Shown here: piece by piece, positions 36,409-44,560 of the stretch | Layout: every line of letters begins with the position of its first letter | How positions within the stretch are numbered: position 1 is the first letter of the stretch | Origin: Geodermatophilus obscurus | GTDB taxonomy: Bacteria; Actinomycetota; Actinomycetes; Mycobacteriales; Geodermatophilaceae | Reading direction: 5' to 3' | DNA length: 64,000 nt | Assembly (NCBI RefSeq): GCF_900115395.1 | Contig: NZ_FOWE01000010.1 | Location: forward strand, 186,001 to 250,000 | Made by a program: the position numbers and the translations under genes | The notes under the pieces: generated by a model | Database searches by the model: none | What the model was told of the DNA's origin: nothing | Seen by the model: only the letters and a program-made list of their open reading frames with translations

Positions 36409-37136
36409 CCGGGCCCGCTCTCGACCCGGCCGCGGTGACCACCCTGCTGTGCGACGCCGACGGCACGCTGTTCCCGTCCGAGGAGCCGGCGTACGCCGCG
36501 TCGGCCGACGTCACCAACCGCTTCCTGGCCGGACTGGGGGCGGAGCGCGCCCTCGCGCCGGAGGAGCTGCAGCGGATGACCAACGGCAAGAACTTCCGGG
36601 CGGCCGCCGCGCAACTGGCAACCGGCCACGGGCGCGAGCTCGCCCGGTCCGACCTCGAGGACTGGGTGGCCGAGGAGAAGGACGTCGTCACCGCCCACCT
36701 GCGCACCGTGCTGCGTCCCGACCCGGCGGTGCGCGGGCCGCTGGAACGGTTGTCCGGCCGGTTCGCGCTCGCGGCGGTCACCTCGAGCGCCACCTCCCGG
36801 CTGGGCGCCTGCCTGGAGGTGACCGGACTGGCCCCGCTGTTCGCCGCCGGCCGCCGGTTCAGCGCCGAGGACTCGCTGGCCGAGCCCACCAGCAAGCCCG
36901 ACCCGGCCGTGTACGTCCACGCCGGTGCCGTGCTCGGGGTCGGCCCGGCCGAGGCGGTCGCCGTCGAGGACTCGGTGAACGGCGCGCGGTCGGCCGTGGC
37001 CGCCGGTTACCCGACCGTCGGGTTGCTGCAGTTCGTCCCGGACGGCGACCGGCCCGCCCGTGCCGCGGCGCTGCGCGAGGTCGGCGTCGCCGCGGTCGTC
37101 GGGTCATGGGCAGAGGTGGAGGACGTCCTGCGCTGA
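36405..37136 (+). CDS. HAD-superfamily sugar phosphatase-like hydrolase
   Basis: 243 residues. HAD motif I DADGTLFPSEE, motif II in AAVTSSATSRLG, Lys in TSKPDPAVYVHAG and motif IV VAVEDSVNGARSA; the insertion after motif I is a C1-type helical cap. This subgroup dephosphorylates sugar phosphates or acts as beta-phosphoglucomutase. Translational coupling to the polyol dehydrogenase suggests it handles a phosphorylated sugar or polyol in the same pathway. Motif I reads DADGT where DxDGT is required, so both Asp residues are present. Confidence 0.88.
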   Translation: MTGPALDPAAVTTLLCDADGTLFPSEEPAYAASADVTNRFLAGLGAERALAPEELQRMTNGKNFRAAAAQLATGHGRELARSDLEDWVAEEKDVVTAHLRTVLRPDPAVRGPLERLSGRFALAAVTSSATSRLGACLEVTGLAPLFAAGRRFSAEDSLAEPTSKPDPAVYVHAGAVLGVGPAEAVAVEDSVNGARSAVAAGYPTVGLLQFVPDGDRPARAAALREVGVAAVVGSWAEVEDVLR

Positions 37137-37281
37137 CCCGCCGGGCACGCCGTCCGGTGCGGGACGGCCTGGCGGGGCACCCGGGAGTGCGCGACGCCGC
37201 TGTGCTGTTGTACGACGCGACCGGACGCCGACCGGGAGGGTCGGCGCCGTCGACGCGCGCACCACCTCAGGGAGACCCACG

Positions 37282-38907
37282 ATGACCACGACCGTCCCGC
37301 TCCGCCAGGCCGACGACGGTCCGGCGTCGGCCGACGTGGTCGCCGAGGCCGCGCGGCGGCGGACGTTCGCCGTCATCAGCCACCCCGACGCCGGGAAGTC
37401 GACCCTGACCGAGGCGCTGGCGTTGCACGCGCGGGTGATCGGCCGGGCCGGCGCCGTCCACGGCAAGGCCGGGCGGCGCGGCACGGTGTCGGACTGGATG
37501 GACATGGAGAAGGCCCGCGGCATCTCGATCACCTCGGCCGCGCTGCAGTTCTCCTACCGCGACGCCGTCGTCAACCTGCTCGACACCCCCGGGCACGCCG
37601 ACTTCTCCGAGGACACCTACCGGGTGCTCACCGCCGTCGACGCCGCGGTGATGCTGGTCGATGCCGCGAAGGGTCTCGAGGCGCAGACGATGAAGCTCTT
37701 CGCCGTCTGCCGGCACCGCGGCATCCCCGTGGTCACCGTGGTCAACAAGTGGGACCGACCCGGCAAGGACGCGCTGGCGCTGATGGACGAGATCGCCGAG
37801 CGCACCGGCCTGACCCCCACCCCGCTGACCTGGCCGGTGGGGATCGCCGGCGACTTCCGCGGCGTCCTCGACCGGCGCGACGGCAGCTACCGGCGCTACA
37901 CCCGGACCGCCGGGGGCGCCACGGTCGCCCCCGAGGAACTCCTCTCCCCCGCCGAGGCCGCCGCGTACGAGCCCGACGCCTGGGCGCAGGCGTGCGAGGA
38001 GGCCGATCTGCTGGCCGCCACCGCCGGCGAGCACGACCAGGACCTGTTCCTCTCGGGCGTGACCACCCCGGTGCTCTTCGCCTCCGCGGTCTCCAACTTC
38101 GGCGTCGGCGCGCTGCTCGACGTCCTCGTCGACCTGTCCCCTGCGCCCGCCGGCCGGCCGGACACGGACGGGACCCCGCGTCCCGTCGGCGGACCGTTCA
38201 GCGCGTTCGTGTTCAAGGTGCAGTCGGGCATGGACGCCGCCCACCGCGACCGGCTGGCCTACATCCGCATCTGCTCGGGGGTGTTCGAGCGCGGCATGGT
38301 CGTCACCCACGGGCCCACCGGCCGGCCGTTCGCCACCAAGTACGCGCAGCACGTCTTCGGCCGCGAGCGCGAGAGCATCGACCTCGCCTACCCCGGCGAC
38401 GTCGTCGGGCTGGTCAACGCCTCGGCGCTGCACGTCGGCGACACCCTGTACGCCGAGCGCCCGGTCGCCTTCCCACCGCTGACCACCTTCGCTCCCGAGC
38501 ACTTCGCCGTCGTCCGCAGCCTCGAGACGGCCAAGCACAAGCAGTTCCGCCGCGGCATCGCGCAGCTGGAGTCCGAGGGCGTCGTCCAGGTGCTGCGCTC
38601 GGACCGGCGCGGCGAGCAGGCCCCGGTGTTCGCCGTCGTGGGCCCGATGCAGTTCGAGGTGGCCGCCCACCGCATGGAGCACGAGTTCTCCGCTCCCGTA
38701 CGGCTCGAGCCGCTCCCGTACACCCTCGCCATGCGCACCGACGAGGCCTCGGTCCCGGGCATCACCGCCACGACCGGCACCGAGGTCGTGCAGCGCAGCG
38801 ACGGCGAGCTCCTCGCCCTCTTCACGACCAAGTGGGTCATGGGCATGGTGCGCAACGGCAAGCCCCACCTCACCCTCGAACCCCTGGTCGCCGCCCAGCT
38901 CGACTGA
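37282..38907 (+). CDS. prfC: Peptide chain release factor 3
   Basis: 541 residues. GTPase motifs HPDAGKSTLTEAL (P-loop), RGISITSAALQF (switch I), DTPGHADFSEDT and NKWDRP are all intact. Domain II and the C-terminal domain (HLTLEPLVAAQLD, VMGMVRNGKPH) match RF3, which recycles RF1/RF2 after termination. RF3 occurs in only part of the bacteria. The ATG at 37282 follows CAGGGAGACCCACG. It has a 145-bp leader and no operon partner upstream. Confidence 0.95.
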   Translation: MTTTVPLRQADDGPASADVVAEAARRRTFAVISHPDAGKSTLTEALALHARVIGRAGAVHGKAGRRGTVSDWMDMEKARGISITSAALQFSYRDAVVNLLDTPGHADFSEDTYRVLTAVDAAVMLVDAAKGLEAQTMKLFAVCRHRGIPVVTVVNKWDRPGKDALALMDEIAERTGLTPTPLTWPVGIAGDFRGVLDRRDGSYRRYTRTAGGATVAPEELLSPAEAAAYEPDAWAQACEEADLLAATAGEHDQDLFLSGVTTPVLFASAVSNFGVGALLDVLVDLSPAPAGRPDTDGTPRPVGGPFSAFVFKVQSGMDAAHRDRLAYIRICSGVFERGMVVTHGPTGRPFATKYAQHVFGRERESIDLAYPGDVVGLVNASALHVGDTLYAERPVAFPPLTTFAPEHFAVVRSLETAKHKQFRRGIAQLESEGVVQVLRSDRRGEQAPVFAVVGPMQFEVAAHRMEHEFSAPVRLEPLPYTLAMRTDEASVPGITATTGTEVVQRSDGELLALFTTKWVMGMVRNGKPHLTLEPLVAAQLD

Positions 38908-38991
38908 CACCCCCGATGTGACCCGAATCGCAACGGGAGGTCAGGTGTGTTGCGATGCACCGGGGACAGGACGAGCGCACCGGGAGCCCAC

Positions 38992-39933
38992 GTGGACCGG
39001 AGTCAGGACACCGTCGCGGTCATCGGGGCCGGGACGATCGGGCTGTCGTGGGCGGCGCTGTTCGCCGCGCACGGCCGCACCGTCCGGGTGCAGGACCCCC
39101 GTCCGGGCATCGGTCCCGAGGTCGCGGCGGCGGTGCGTCACCTCACCCGGCTGCAGCCGCAGGCCGGGGACCCCGGCGAGCTGCTGAGCCGCATCGAGGT
39201 GGTCGACGACGTCGAGGCCGCCGTCACCGGTGCCGACGTCGTCCAGGAGAACGCCCCCGAGCGGCTGCCCCTCAAGCAGGAGCTCTTCGCCCGGATCGAG
39301 GCCGCGGCGCCCGAGCGCGCACTGATCGCCTCCTCCACGTCGGCGCTCATGCCCAGCGACCTCGCTCGGGAGATGCGCACGCCCGAGCGGCTGGTGGTCG
39401 GGCACCCGTTCAACCCGCCGGAGGTGCTGCCGCTGGTCGAGGTGGTGCCCGGGGAGCGGACCGCGCCGTGGGCGGTCGAGGCGGCGGTCGCCTTCTACCG
39501 CTCGCTCGGCAGGAAGCCCGTCGTCCTGCACCGGGAGATCAACGGGTTCGTCGCCAACCGCCTGCAGTCCACGCTGTTCCGCGAGTGCGTGTGGCTGGTC
39601 TCCCAGGGCGTGGTCAGCGCCGCTGAGCTCGACGAGATCGTCACCGAGTCCATCGGGATCCGCTGGGCGACGGCCGGGCCGTTCGAGAGCTTCCACCTCG
39701 GCGGCGGCCCCGGCGGCATGCGGCACTTCCTCGAGCACCTCGGGCCAGGGATGGCGCGGCGCTGGAAGGTCGTCGAGCAGCCCGAGCTCGACGAGGCGAC
39801 GGTCGAGCTGGTCAGCGCCCAGGTGGAGGAGCGCTTCGCGGGGCGCACCTACGAGCAGCTGACCGACGCCCGGGACCACGCCCAGCTCGCGGTCATCGCG
39901 GCCCGGGACGCCGCCCGGGACGAACCGGCCTGA
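38992..39933 (+). CDS. 3-hydroxyacyl-CoA / carnitine-type dehydrogenase
   Basis: 313 residues. Rossmann motif VAVIGAGTIGLSWAALFAAHG, catalytic-region VQENAPERLPLKQELF, GHPFNPPEVLPLVEVVPG and NGFVANRLQ. It belongs to the 3HCDH superfamily; the short single-domain length is shared by carnitine dehydrogenases and lambda-crystallin-like proteins. It should oxidise a beta-hydroxy acid or its CoA ester to the beta-keto form. GTG 38992 has GGGAG upstream; a GTG at 38947 is an alternative. The stop overlaps the start of the next gene by one base. Confidence 0.88.
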   Translation: MDRSQDTVAVIGAGTIGLSWAALFAAHGRTVRVQDPRPGIGPEVAAAVRHLTRLQPQAGDPGELLSRIEVVDDVEAAVTGADVVQENAPERLPLKQELFARIEAAAPERALIASSTSALMPSDLAREMRTPERLVVGHPFNPPEVLPLVEVVPGERTAPWAVEAAVAFYRSLGRKPVVLHREINGFVANRLQSTLFRECVWLVSQGVVSAAELDEIVTESIGIRWATAGPFESFHLGGGPGGMRHFLEHLGPGMARRWKVVEQPELDEATVELVSAQVEERFAGRTYEQLTDARDHAQLAVIAARDAARDEPA

Positions 39934-40670
39934 TGGACGCCGACGAGGTCCGCAGGCAGCCGACGACGCCGCTCGGCGCGCCCGCCTACCCGTCCGGGCG
40001 GTACCGGTTCACCGGCCGCGAGTACCTCAACGTCCTGTACCGGACCGACGCCGAGGCGATGCGGCGCGTGGTGCCCGAGCCGCTGACGGTCGGCGACCCG
40101 CTGGTCAAGTTCGAGGTCATGCGGATGCCCGACGTCACCGGACTGGGGTCGTTCACCGAGTCCGGCCAGGTGCTGCAGGTCGAGTACGAGGGCGAGAGCG
40201 CCGACTACCTGCACGCCATGTACGTCGACAGCCTGGCCTCGATCGCCAGTGGCCGGGAGATCAGCGCCTTCCCGAAGAAGGCCGGCGCACCGGGCCTCTA
40301 CGTCGACTCCGACACCCTCGTCGGCACGCTGGACTACGGGACGCTGCGGGTGGCCACCGCGACGATGGGCTACAAGCACGCGCCGCTGACCGAGGAGGAC
40401 GCGGTCGCGGAGGTCGGCCGGCCCACGTACGGGCTGAAGATGCTGCCCGGCTACGACCGGCGCCCGCGGATCCTCGAACTGGTGCGCAGCCAGATCACCG
40501 ACATCACCGTGCGCGGGGCCTGGACCGGGCCCGCCCGACTGCAGCTGTTCGAGCACGCGCTCGCGCCGCTCGCCGACCTGCCGGTGCGGGAGATCGTCTC
40601 GGCCAGCCACATCCTCGCCGACCTCACCCTGGGCAGGGCGAGCCTGGTCCACGACTACCTGCAGGACTGA
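39933..40670 (+). CDS. Acetoacetate decarboxylase family protein
   Basis: 245 residues. GREISAFPKKAG contains the paired lysines of acetoacetate decarboxylase, the first being the Schiff-base residue; YGTLRVATATMGYKH and RRPRILELVRSQI are also family-typical. It decarboxylates beta-keto acids to ketones. It starts within the stop of the dehydrogenase gene (TGATG), so the two products should be made together: the dehydrogenase would create the keto acid that this enzyme splits. Confidence 0.9.
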   Translation: MDADEVRRQPTTPLGAPAYPSGRYRFTGREYLNVLYRTDAEAMRRVVPEPLTVGDPLVKFEVMRMPDVTGLGSFTESGQVLQVEYEGESADYLHAMYVDSLASIASGREISAFPKKAGAPGLYVDSDTLVGTLDYGTLRVATATMGYKHAPLTEEDAVAEVGRPTYGLKMLPGYDRRPRILELVRSQITDITVRGAWTGPARLQLFEHALAPLADLPVREIVSASHILADLTLGRASLVHDYLQD

Positions 40671-40721
40671 CCCGACGCCGCCCGACGGCGCCGGACCCCG
40701 AGCAGACGGGAGGAACGGGTG

Positions 40722-41945
40722 ATGGCCGCACCGCTGGAGGGCGTGCGCGTGGTCGAGGTGGCCAACTGGATGGCCGCCCCGGGTGCCGCCGCGCTGATGG
40801 CCGACATGGGCGCCGACGTCGTCAAGGTCGAACCGCTCCGCGGCGACCCCATGCGGGGAGCGACCCGGCAGCCGAGCGTCCCCGAGGGCCAGGACCCGAT
40901 CGACGCCGCCTTCGAGATGGACAACCGCGGCAAGCGCAGCATCGCCGTCGCCATCAACACCGAGCGCGGCGCGGACCTGGTGCGCGGGCTGGCCGCCGGG
41001 GCTGACGTCTTCCTCTGCAACCTGCTGCCCTCCCGGCAGACGCGCTTCGGGCTGGACGCGCCGGCCCTGCACGCCCTGAACCCGCGCCTGGTGCACGCCA
41101 CACTGACCGGCTACGGCCCCGGCGGACCCGACGCGGCCCGTCCCGGCTACGACCTCACCGCCTTCTTCGGCCGCGGCGCCGTCCTCGACGCGATGAGCGA
41201 GCCCGCCAACACCGCGCCGCCCCGGCTGCGCCCGGCCCAGGGCGACCACACCGCCGCGCTGGCCCTCTTCGGCGGCGTGCTCGCCGCGCTGCGCGTCGCG
41301 GAGGCCACTGGTGAGGGGCAGGTGGTGGACGTCAGCCTGCTGGGCGCCGCCGCGTGGACGATGTCCAGCGACCTGTCGGCCACGCTGGTCGACGGCGTCA
41401 CGCCCACCCCGCAGGGCCGTATCGCCCGGCCGCACGCCCTGCACGGCGGGTTCCGCTGCGCCGACCGCCGCTGGATCCTGCTGTTCATGCCCGAGCCGCA
41501 CTGGTGGCCGCCGTTCTGCGCGGCCGTGGGGCACCCGGAGTGGGCCGAGGACGAGCGCTTCGCCTCCTACGGCGCCCGCGCGGCGAACATGCCGGAGCTG
41601 ACCCGGCTGATGGACGAGGCCTTCGCCACCCGGCCGTTGGAGGAGTGGTGCACCCTGTTCGACGAGCGCGGCTTCATCTGGGGCCCGGCGTCCACCGTCT
41701 CGGAGTTCGCCGCCGACGAGCAGGCCGCCGCCGACGGGCTGTTCCCCGAGATCGAGGACGCCTCCGGGCGGCGCTTCCGCACCGTCCGCGCGCCCCTGCG
41801 CCTGCGGGGCCTCGACGTCGGCCCGCGCGGGCGCGCGCCCCGAGTGGGCGAGCACACGGCCGCCGTCCTCGCCGGCCTCGGCGTCACGGGGGACGACCTC
41901 GCGGCGATGGTGCGTGACGGCGTCGTCGGGGGTCCTGCGGTCTGA
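40722..41945 (+). CDS. CaiB/BaiF-type CoA transferase (family III)
   Basis: 407 residues. LEGVRVVEVANWMAAPGAAALMADMGADVVKVEPLRGDP, DNRGKRSIAV, and LTGYGPGGPDAARPGYDLTA are class III CoA-transferase hallmarks; the catalytic Asp is within PDAARPGYDL-type context. It moves CoA between acids such as carnitine/crotonobetaine. ATG 40722 has GGGAGG eight bases upstream (a GTG overlaps at 40719). It is 51 bp after the decarboxylase gene on the same strand, and the three genes probably form one operon. Confidence 0.9.
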   Translation: MAAPLEGVRVVEVANWMAAPGAAALMADMGADVVKVEPLRGDPMRGATRQPSVPEGQDPIDAAFEMDNRGKRSIAVAINTERGADLVRGLAAGADVFLCNLLPSRQTRFGLDAPALHALNPRLVHATLTGYGPGGPDAARPGYDLTAFFGRGAVLDAMSEPANTAPPRLRPAQGDHTAALALFGGVLAALRVAEATGEGQVVDVSLLGAAAWTMSSDLSATLVDGVTPTPQGRIARPHALHGGFRCADRRWILLFMPEPHWWPPFCAAVGHPEWAEDERFASYGARAANMPELTRLMDEAFATRPLEEWCTLFDERGFIWGPASTVSEFAADEQAAADGLFPEIEDASGRRFRTVRAPLRLRGLDVGPRGRAPRVGEHTAAVLAGLGVTGDDLAAMVRDGVVGGPAV

Positions 41946-42043
41946 GGGCCGGCGCGGACGACTGCTCCGCTGACGGGCCCGGGCGCCCGACACGCCGGAG
42001 CGCGCGGCATGGCCCGCGCCGCCCCCGGGCACCCACCTCCCCC

Positions 42044-42262
42044 ATGCGGGACTGGCGTGAGCACCTCGACGGACTGACGCTGGAGAGCCGGCTCAAGGCA
42101 CTGCTGGTGTACGAGCTGGCCTCCGACCGGGTGCCGGGGGCACCGCTGGAGGTGACGACCGAGGCGGTGCGCGCCGTGGCGACGGCGGAGGGCCTCGACA
42201 CCGGGCAGCCGTGGATCCAGGCGGCCGCCGCCCGGATCAGCGCCGACCCGCCCCGGGCCTGA
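42044..42262 (+). CDS. Small hypothetical protein (72 aa)
   Basis: MRDWREHLDGLTLESRLKAL begins a short, mostly helical, moderately acidic protein without membrane segments or metal-binding motifs. I do not recognise it. The codon pattern (GC at third positions) fits a real gene and the ATG follows a gap of 98 bp after the CoA-transferase. Function unknown. Confidence 0.55.
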   Translation: MRDWREHLDGLTLESRLKALLVYELASDRVPGAPLEVTTEAVRAVATAEGLDTGQPWIQAAAARISADPPRA

Positions 42263-42382
42263 GGCGCCGGCGTCCGGCCCGCCGCGTGCCCGGTGGGGCG
42301 GGTGGGACCGGTGTGCGGTGCGGGACCGGACACGCGCCGGCCGGTGCCGCCCCGCGTCGTGCCGGCTGGGGACGCTGGCCCC

Positions 42383-42631
42383 ATGACGACGACCGCCTAC
42401 GCCTACGGGACCGCCCACGCCGTCGTGATGGTCGGCTCGGTCGGCACCCCGGAGGGACTGCAGCCCCGGCAGATCGGCCCGGCGCACGCCACGATCGGCC
42501 GCGTGCAGGGCCGCAGCCGCAAGTCGCTGTGCGGTGCCTACGTCGCCGTCGACGAGCAGCTGGTCTGGCCGCCGGAGGGCTACGAGGAGTCGCAGCTGTG
42601 CCCGGAGTGCGCCGAGCTCGCCCGCCTCTGA
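42383..42631 (+). CDS. Small hypothetical protein with Cys pair (82 aa)
   Basis: MTTTAYAYGTAHAVVMVGSV opens a small protein with SLCGAYV and, 30 residues on, QLCPECAELA. The spaced cysteines (C, then CxxC) could bind zinc or iron, but only three are present. Not recognised; no membrane segment. It converges on the MoaD-like gene with 7 bp between stops. Confidence 0.6.
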   Translation: MTTTAYAYGTAHAVVMVGSVGTPEGLQPRQIGPAHATIGRVQGRSRKSLCGAYVAVDEQLVWPPEGYEESQLCPECAELARL

Positions 42632-42638
42632 GCGCTCC

Positions 42639-42920
42639 TCAGCCGCCCGCCACCGACGGCAGCACCTGGACGACGGCGCCGTCGCGCAGGGCGGTGTGCA
42701 CGCCGTCGACGAACCGCACGTCGTCGCCGTCGACGTAGACGTTGACGAACCGGCGCAGCACGCCGGCCTCGTCCCGGATCCGCCGCTCGAGGACCGGGTG
42801 CTCGGTGGCCAGCGTGTCGAGCAGCCCGGCCACCGTCCCCGGCCCCGGCTCGAGGAGCAGCCGGCGCCGCCCGCCCACCAGGTCGGCCAGCACGCCGGGC
42901 AGGAGCACCTCGACCGTCAC
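42639..42920 (-). CDS. MoaD/ThiS-like ubiquitin-fold protein
   Basis: 93 residues ending in Gly-Gly (VLPSVAGG), the mark of sulfur-carrier or conjugation proteins of the MoaD/ThiS type, which are adenylated and thiocarboxylated at that end. The beta-grasp pattern (VTVEVLLPGVLADLVGGRRR, then a helix, then NVYVDGDDVRF) agrees. No moaE, thiG or MoeB-like E1 gene is nearby. The GTG at 42920 overlaps the end of the beta-propeller gene by four bases, so the pair is translationally coupled. Confidence 0.85.
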   Translation of the reverse strand: MTVEVLLPGVLADLVGGRRRLLLEPGPGTVAGLLDTLATEHPVLERRIRDEAGVLRRFVNVYVDGDDVRFVDGVHTALRDGAVVQVLPSVAGG

Positions 42921-43999
42921 GGCAGCCGCCCCGTCCGGACGCACAGGACGTCGGGCAGGTGGTCGGCGACCAGCGTGAAGGACTCCCCCTCGTCGGCGCT
43001 GGCCCAGACGCAGCCGTCGCGGGTGCCCACGTACACGCCGGTCGGGTCGGCGTCGTCCACGCAGACGGCGTCGCGCAGCACCGCGGTCCAGGAGGCGTCG
43101 GGCAGGCCGGCGCCCACCTCGGTCCAGCTCGCGCCGGCGTCGCGGGTGCGGTGCACCCGCAGTCGCCCGCCCGGCGGCGTCCGGTCGGCGTCGGCGACCA
43201 GCGGCACCACCCACGCCGTGCCGGGGGTCCGCGGCGAGGCGGCCACCGGGAAGCCGAAGTCGGCCGGCAACCCCTCGGCGATGGAGGTCCAGCTCGCGCC
43301 GGCGTCGTCGGTGCGGAAGACGCCGAAGTGGTTCTGCGCGTACATCCGGTCGGGGTCGGCGGCGTCGACGGCGACCTTGTGCACGCACTGGCCGTACTCC
43401 GGCGGCGGCCCGGGCAGGAACGACGTCGTGATGCCGCGGTTGCGCGGCTCCCACCCGCCGGCGCCGTCCTCGCTGACGTAGACGCCGCCGGTGCTCATCG
43501 CCACGACGACGCGGTCGCCGGCCGGGTGCGGCAGCACCGTGTGCACGGCACCGCCGCCGGCCCCGGGCTCCCAGGTCGGCCGGTGCGGGTGGTCCCACAG
43601 CCCGCGGACCAGCGTGAAGCTGACCCCGCCGTCGTCGCTGCGCCACAGCGAGTGCGGCTCGCAGCCGGCCCACACCACGCCGGGCCGGGCAGCGACGTCG
43701 GGACGCAGCTGCCAGACCCGGGCCAGTGCCGCGCCGGTGTCGGCCGGGAAGCGGATGGCGCCCTCGTCGGTCTCCGACCAGGTGGCCCCCAGGTCGTCGG
43801 ACCAGGTGACCGTGGGGCCCCAGTGCCCGTACTGGACGCCGGCGAGCACCCGCGGCGCGGCACCGCGCACGTCGACGGCGACCGCGGCGACCTCCTGGGC
43901 GACCAGGTGTGGCCCGTCCAGGCGCCAGGTGCGGCGGTCGTCGTCGCTGCGGGCCAGCCACAGTCCCTTGCGCGTGCCGATGGCGAGCACGTCGGCCAC
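42917..43999 (-). CDS. Beta-propeller protein with BNR/Asp-box repeats (sialidase-like fold)
   Basis: 360 residues with repeated Asp-box-like units (WRSDDGGVSF, VSEDGAGGW, RTDDAGASWTS, RTRDAGASWTE, ASADEGESFT), giving a six- or seven-bladed propeller. MADVLAIGTRKGLWLARSDD at the start is typical of a conserved cytoplasmic family often annotated as glycosyl hydrolase/exo-sialidase, without proven activity. It lacks a signal peptide, arguing against a secreted sialidase. It is upstream of and overlaps the MoaD-like gene. Confidence 0.82.
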   Translation of the reverse strand: MADVLAIGTRKGLWLARSDDDRRTWRLDGPHLVAQEVAAVAVDVRGAAPRVLAGVQYGHWGPTVTWSDDLGATWSETDEGAIRFPADTGAALARVWQLRPDVAARPGVVWAGCEPHSLWRSDDGGVSFTLVRGLWDHPHRPTWEPGAGGGAVHTVLPHPAGDRVVVAMSTGGVYVSEDGAGGWEPRNRGITTSFLPGPPPEYGQCVHKVAVDAADPDRMYAQNHFGVFRTDDAGASWTSIAEGLPADFGFPVAASPRTPGTAWVVPLVADADRTPPGGRLRVHRTRDAGASWTEVGAGLPDASWTAVLRDAVCVDDADPTGVYVGTRDGCVWASADEGESFTLVADHLPDVLCVRTGRLP

Positions 44000-44085
44000 G
44001 GCGGCCTCCGGTGTCCGGGGGCCCGGCCGGCCCCGTCCGGGAGGGGTGACCGCCGCGGCCGCCGGAACTGAGCGGTGCCCCCGGC

Positions 44086-44499
44086 TCAGCGGCGGGTGGC
44101 GCCCCCGGGGCCGTCGCCGGTCACCTTGGCGTGGCCGTTCTGGTCGGCGAGCCCGGGCGCGAGCTTCTCGGCCTCGGCCCGCAGCCGCTCCGCGGCCGAC
44201 GCGTGCTCCTTCGCCGACGCGGCCCGCTGCCGTGCCTCCTGCTCGGCGAGGCGGGTGCGCTCCTCGACCTCCGCGCGCTCGCGGCGGGCGCGGGCGGCCT
44301 GCTCCTCGGCCAGCGCCTGCTCCTTCTCCGCCTGCGCACCGCGCAGGCGGGCCTCCTCGAGGTGCTCGCGCGCCTGCACGCGCTGCTGCTCACGGCGCTT
44401 GGCGCCGGCCACCCGCTGGCGCTTGGCCAGCGCGAGGCCGATCAGCGCCAGCACGATCAGTGCGGCCACGACGATGAGGACGATCAGCCAGGTCTCCAC
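44086..44499 (-). CDS. Single-pass membrane coiled-coil protein
   Basis: 137 residues. An N-terminal membrane helix (METWLIVLIVVAALIVLALIGLALA) is followed by a long, highly charged coiled coil rich in Glu, Ala, Arg and Gln (about 30-120). No catalytic motif. It could be a membrane-anchored scaffold or stress protein; function unknown. The GTG start at 44499 opens directly with the membrane helix. Confidence 0.75.
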   Translation of the reverse strand: METWLIVLIVVAALIVLALIGLALAKRQRVAGAKRREQQRVQAREHLEEARLRGAQAEKEQALAEEQAARARRERAEVEERTRLAEQEARQRAASAKEHASAAERLRAEAEKLAPGLADQNGHAKVTGDGPGGATRR

Positions 44500-44560
44500 G
44501 ACGCCTCCCCTTCCGGAGTCAGCCGGGAGGTGCCCTGGGCGGCGAGTCGGGAAACGGAGA

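Noticed and set aside
42639-43961. A single 440-codon fused propeller-MoaD frame
   Set aside because: In that frame the upstream part is a shadow of the propeller gene; the real layout is two genes overlapping by four bases in different frames.
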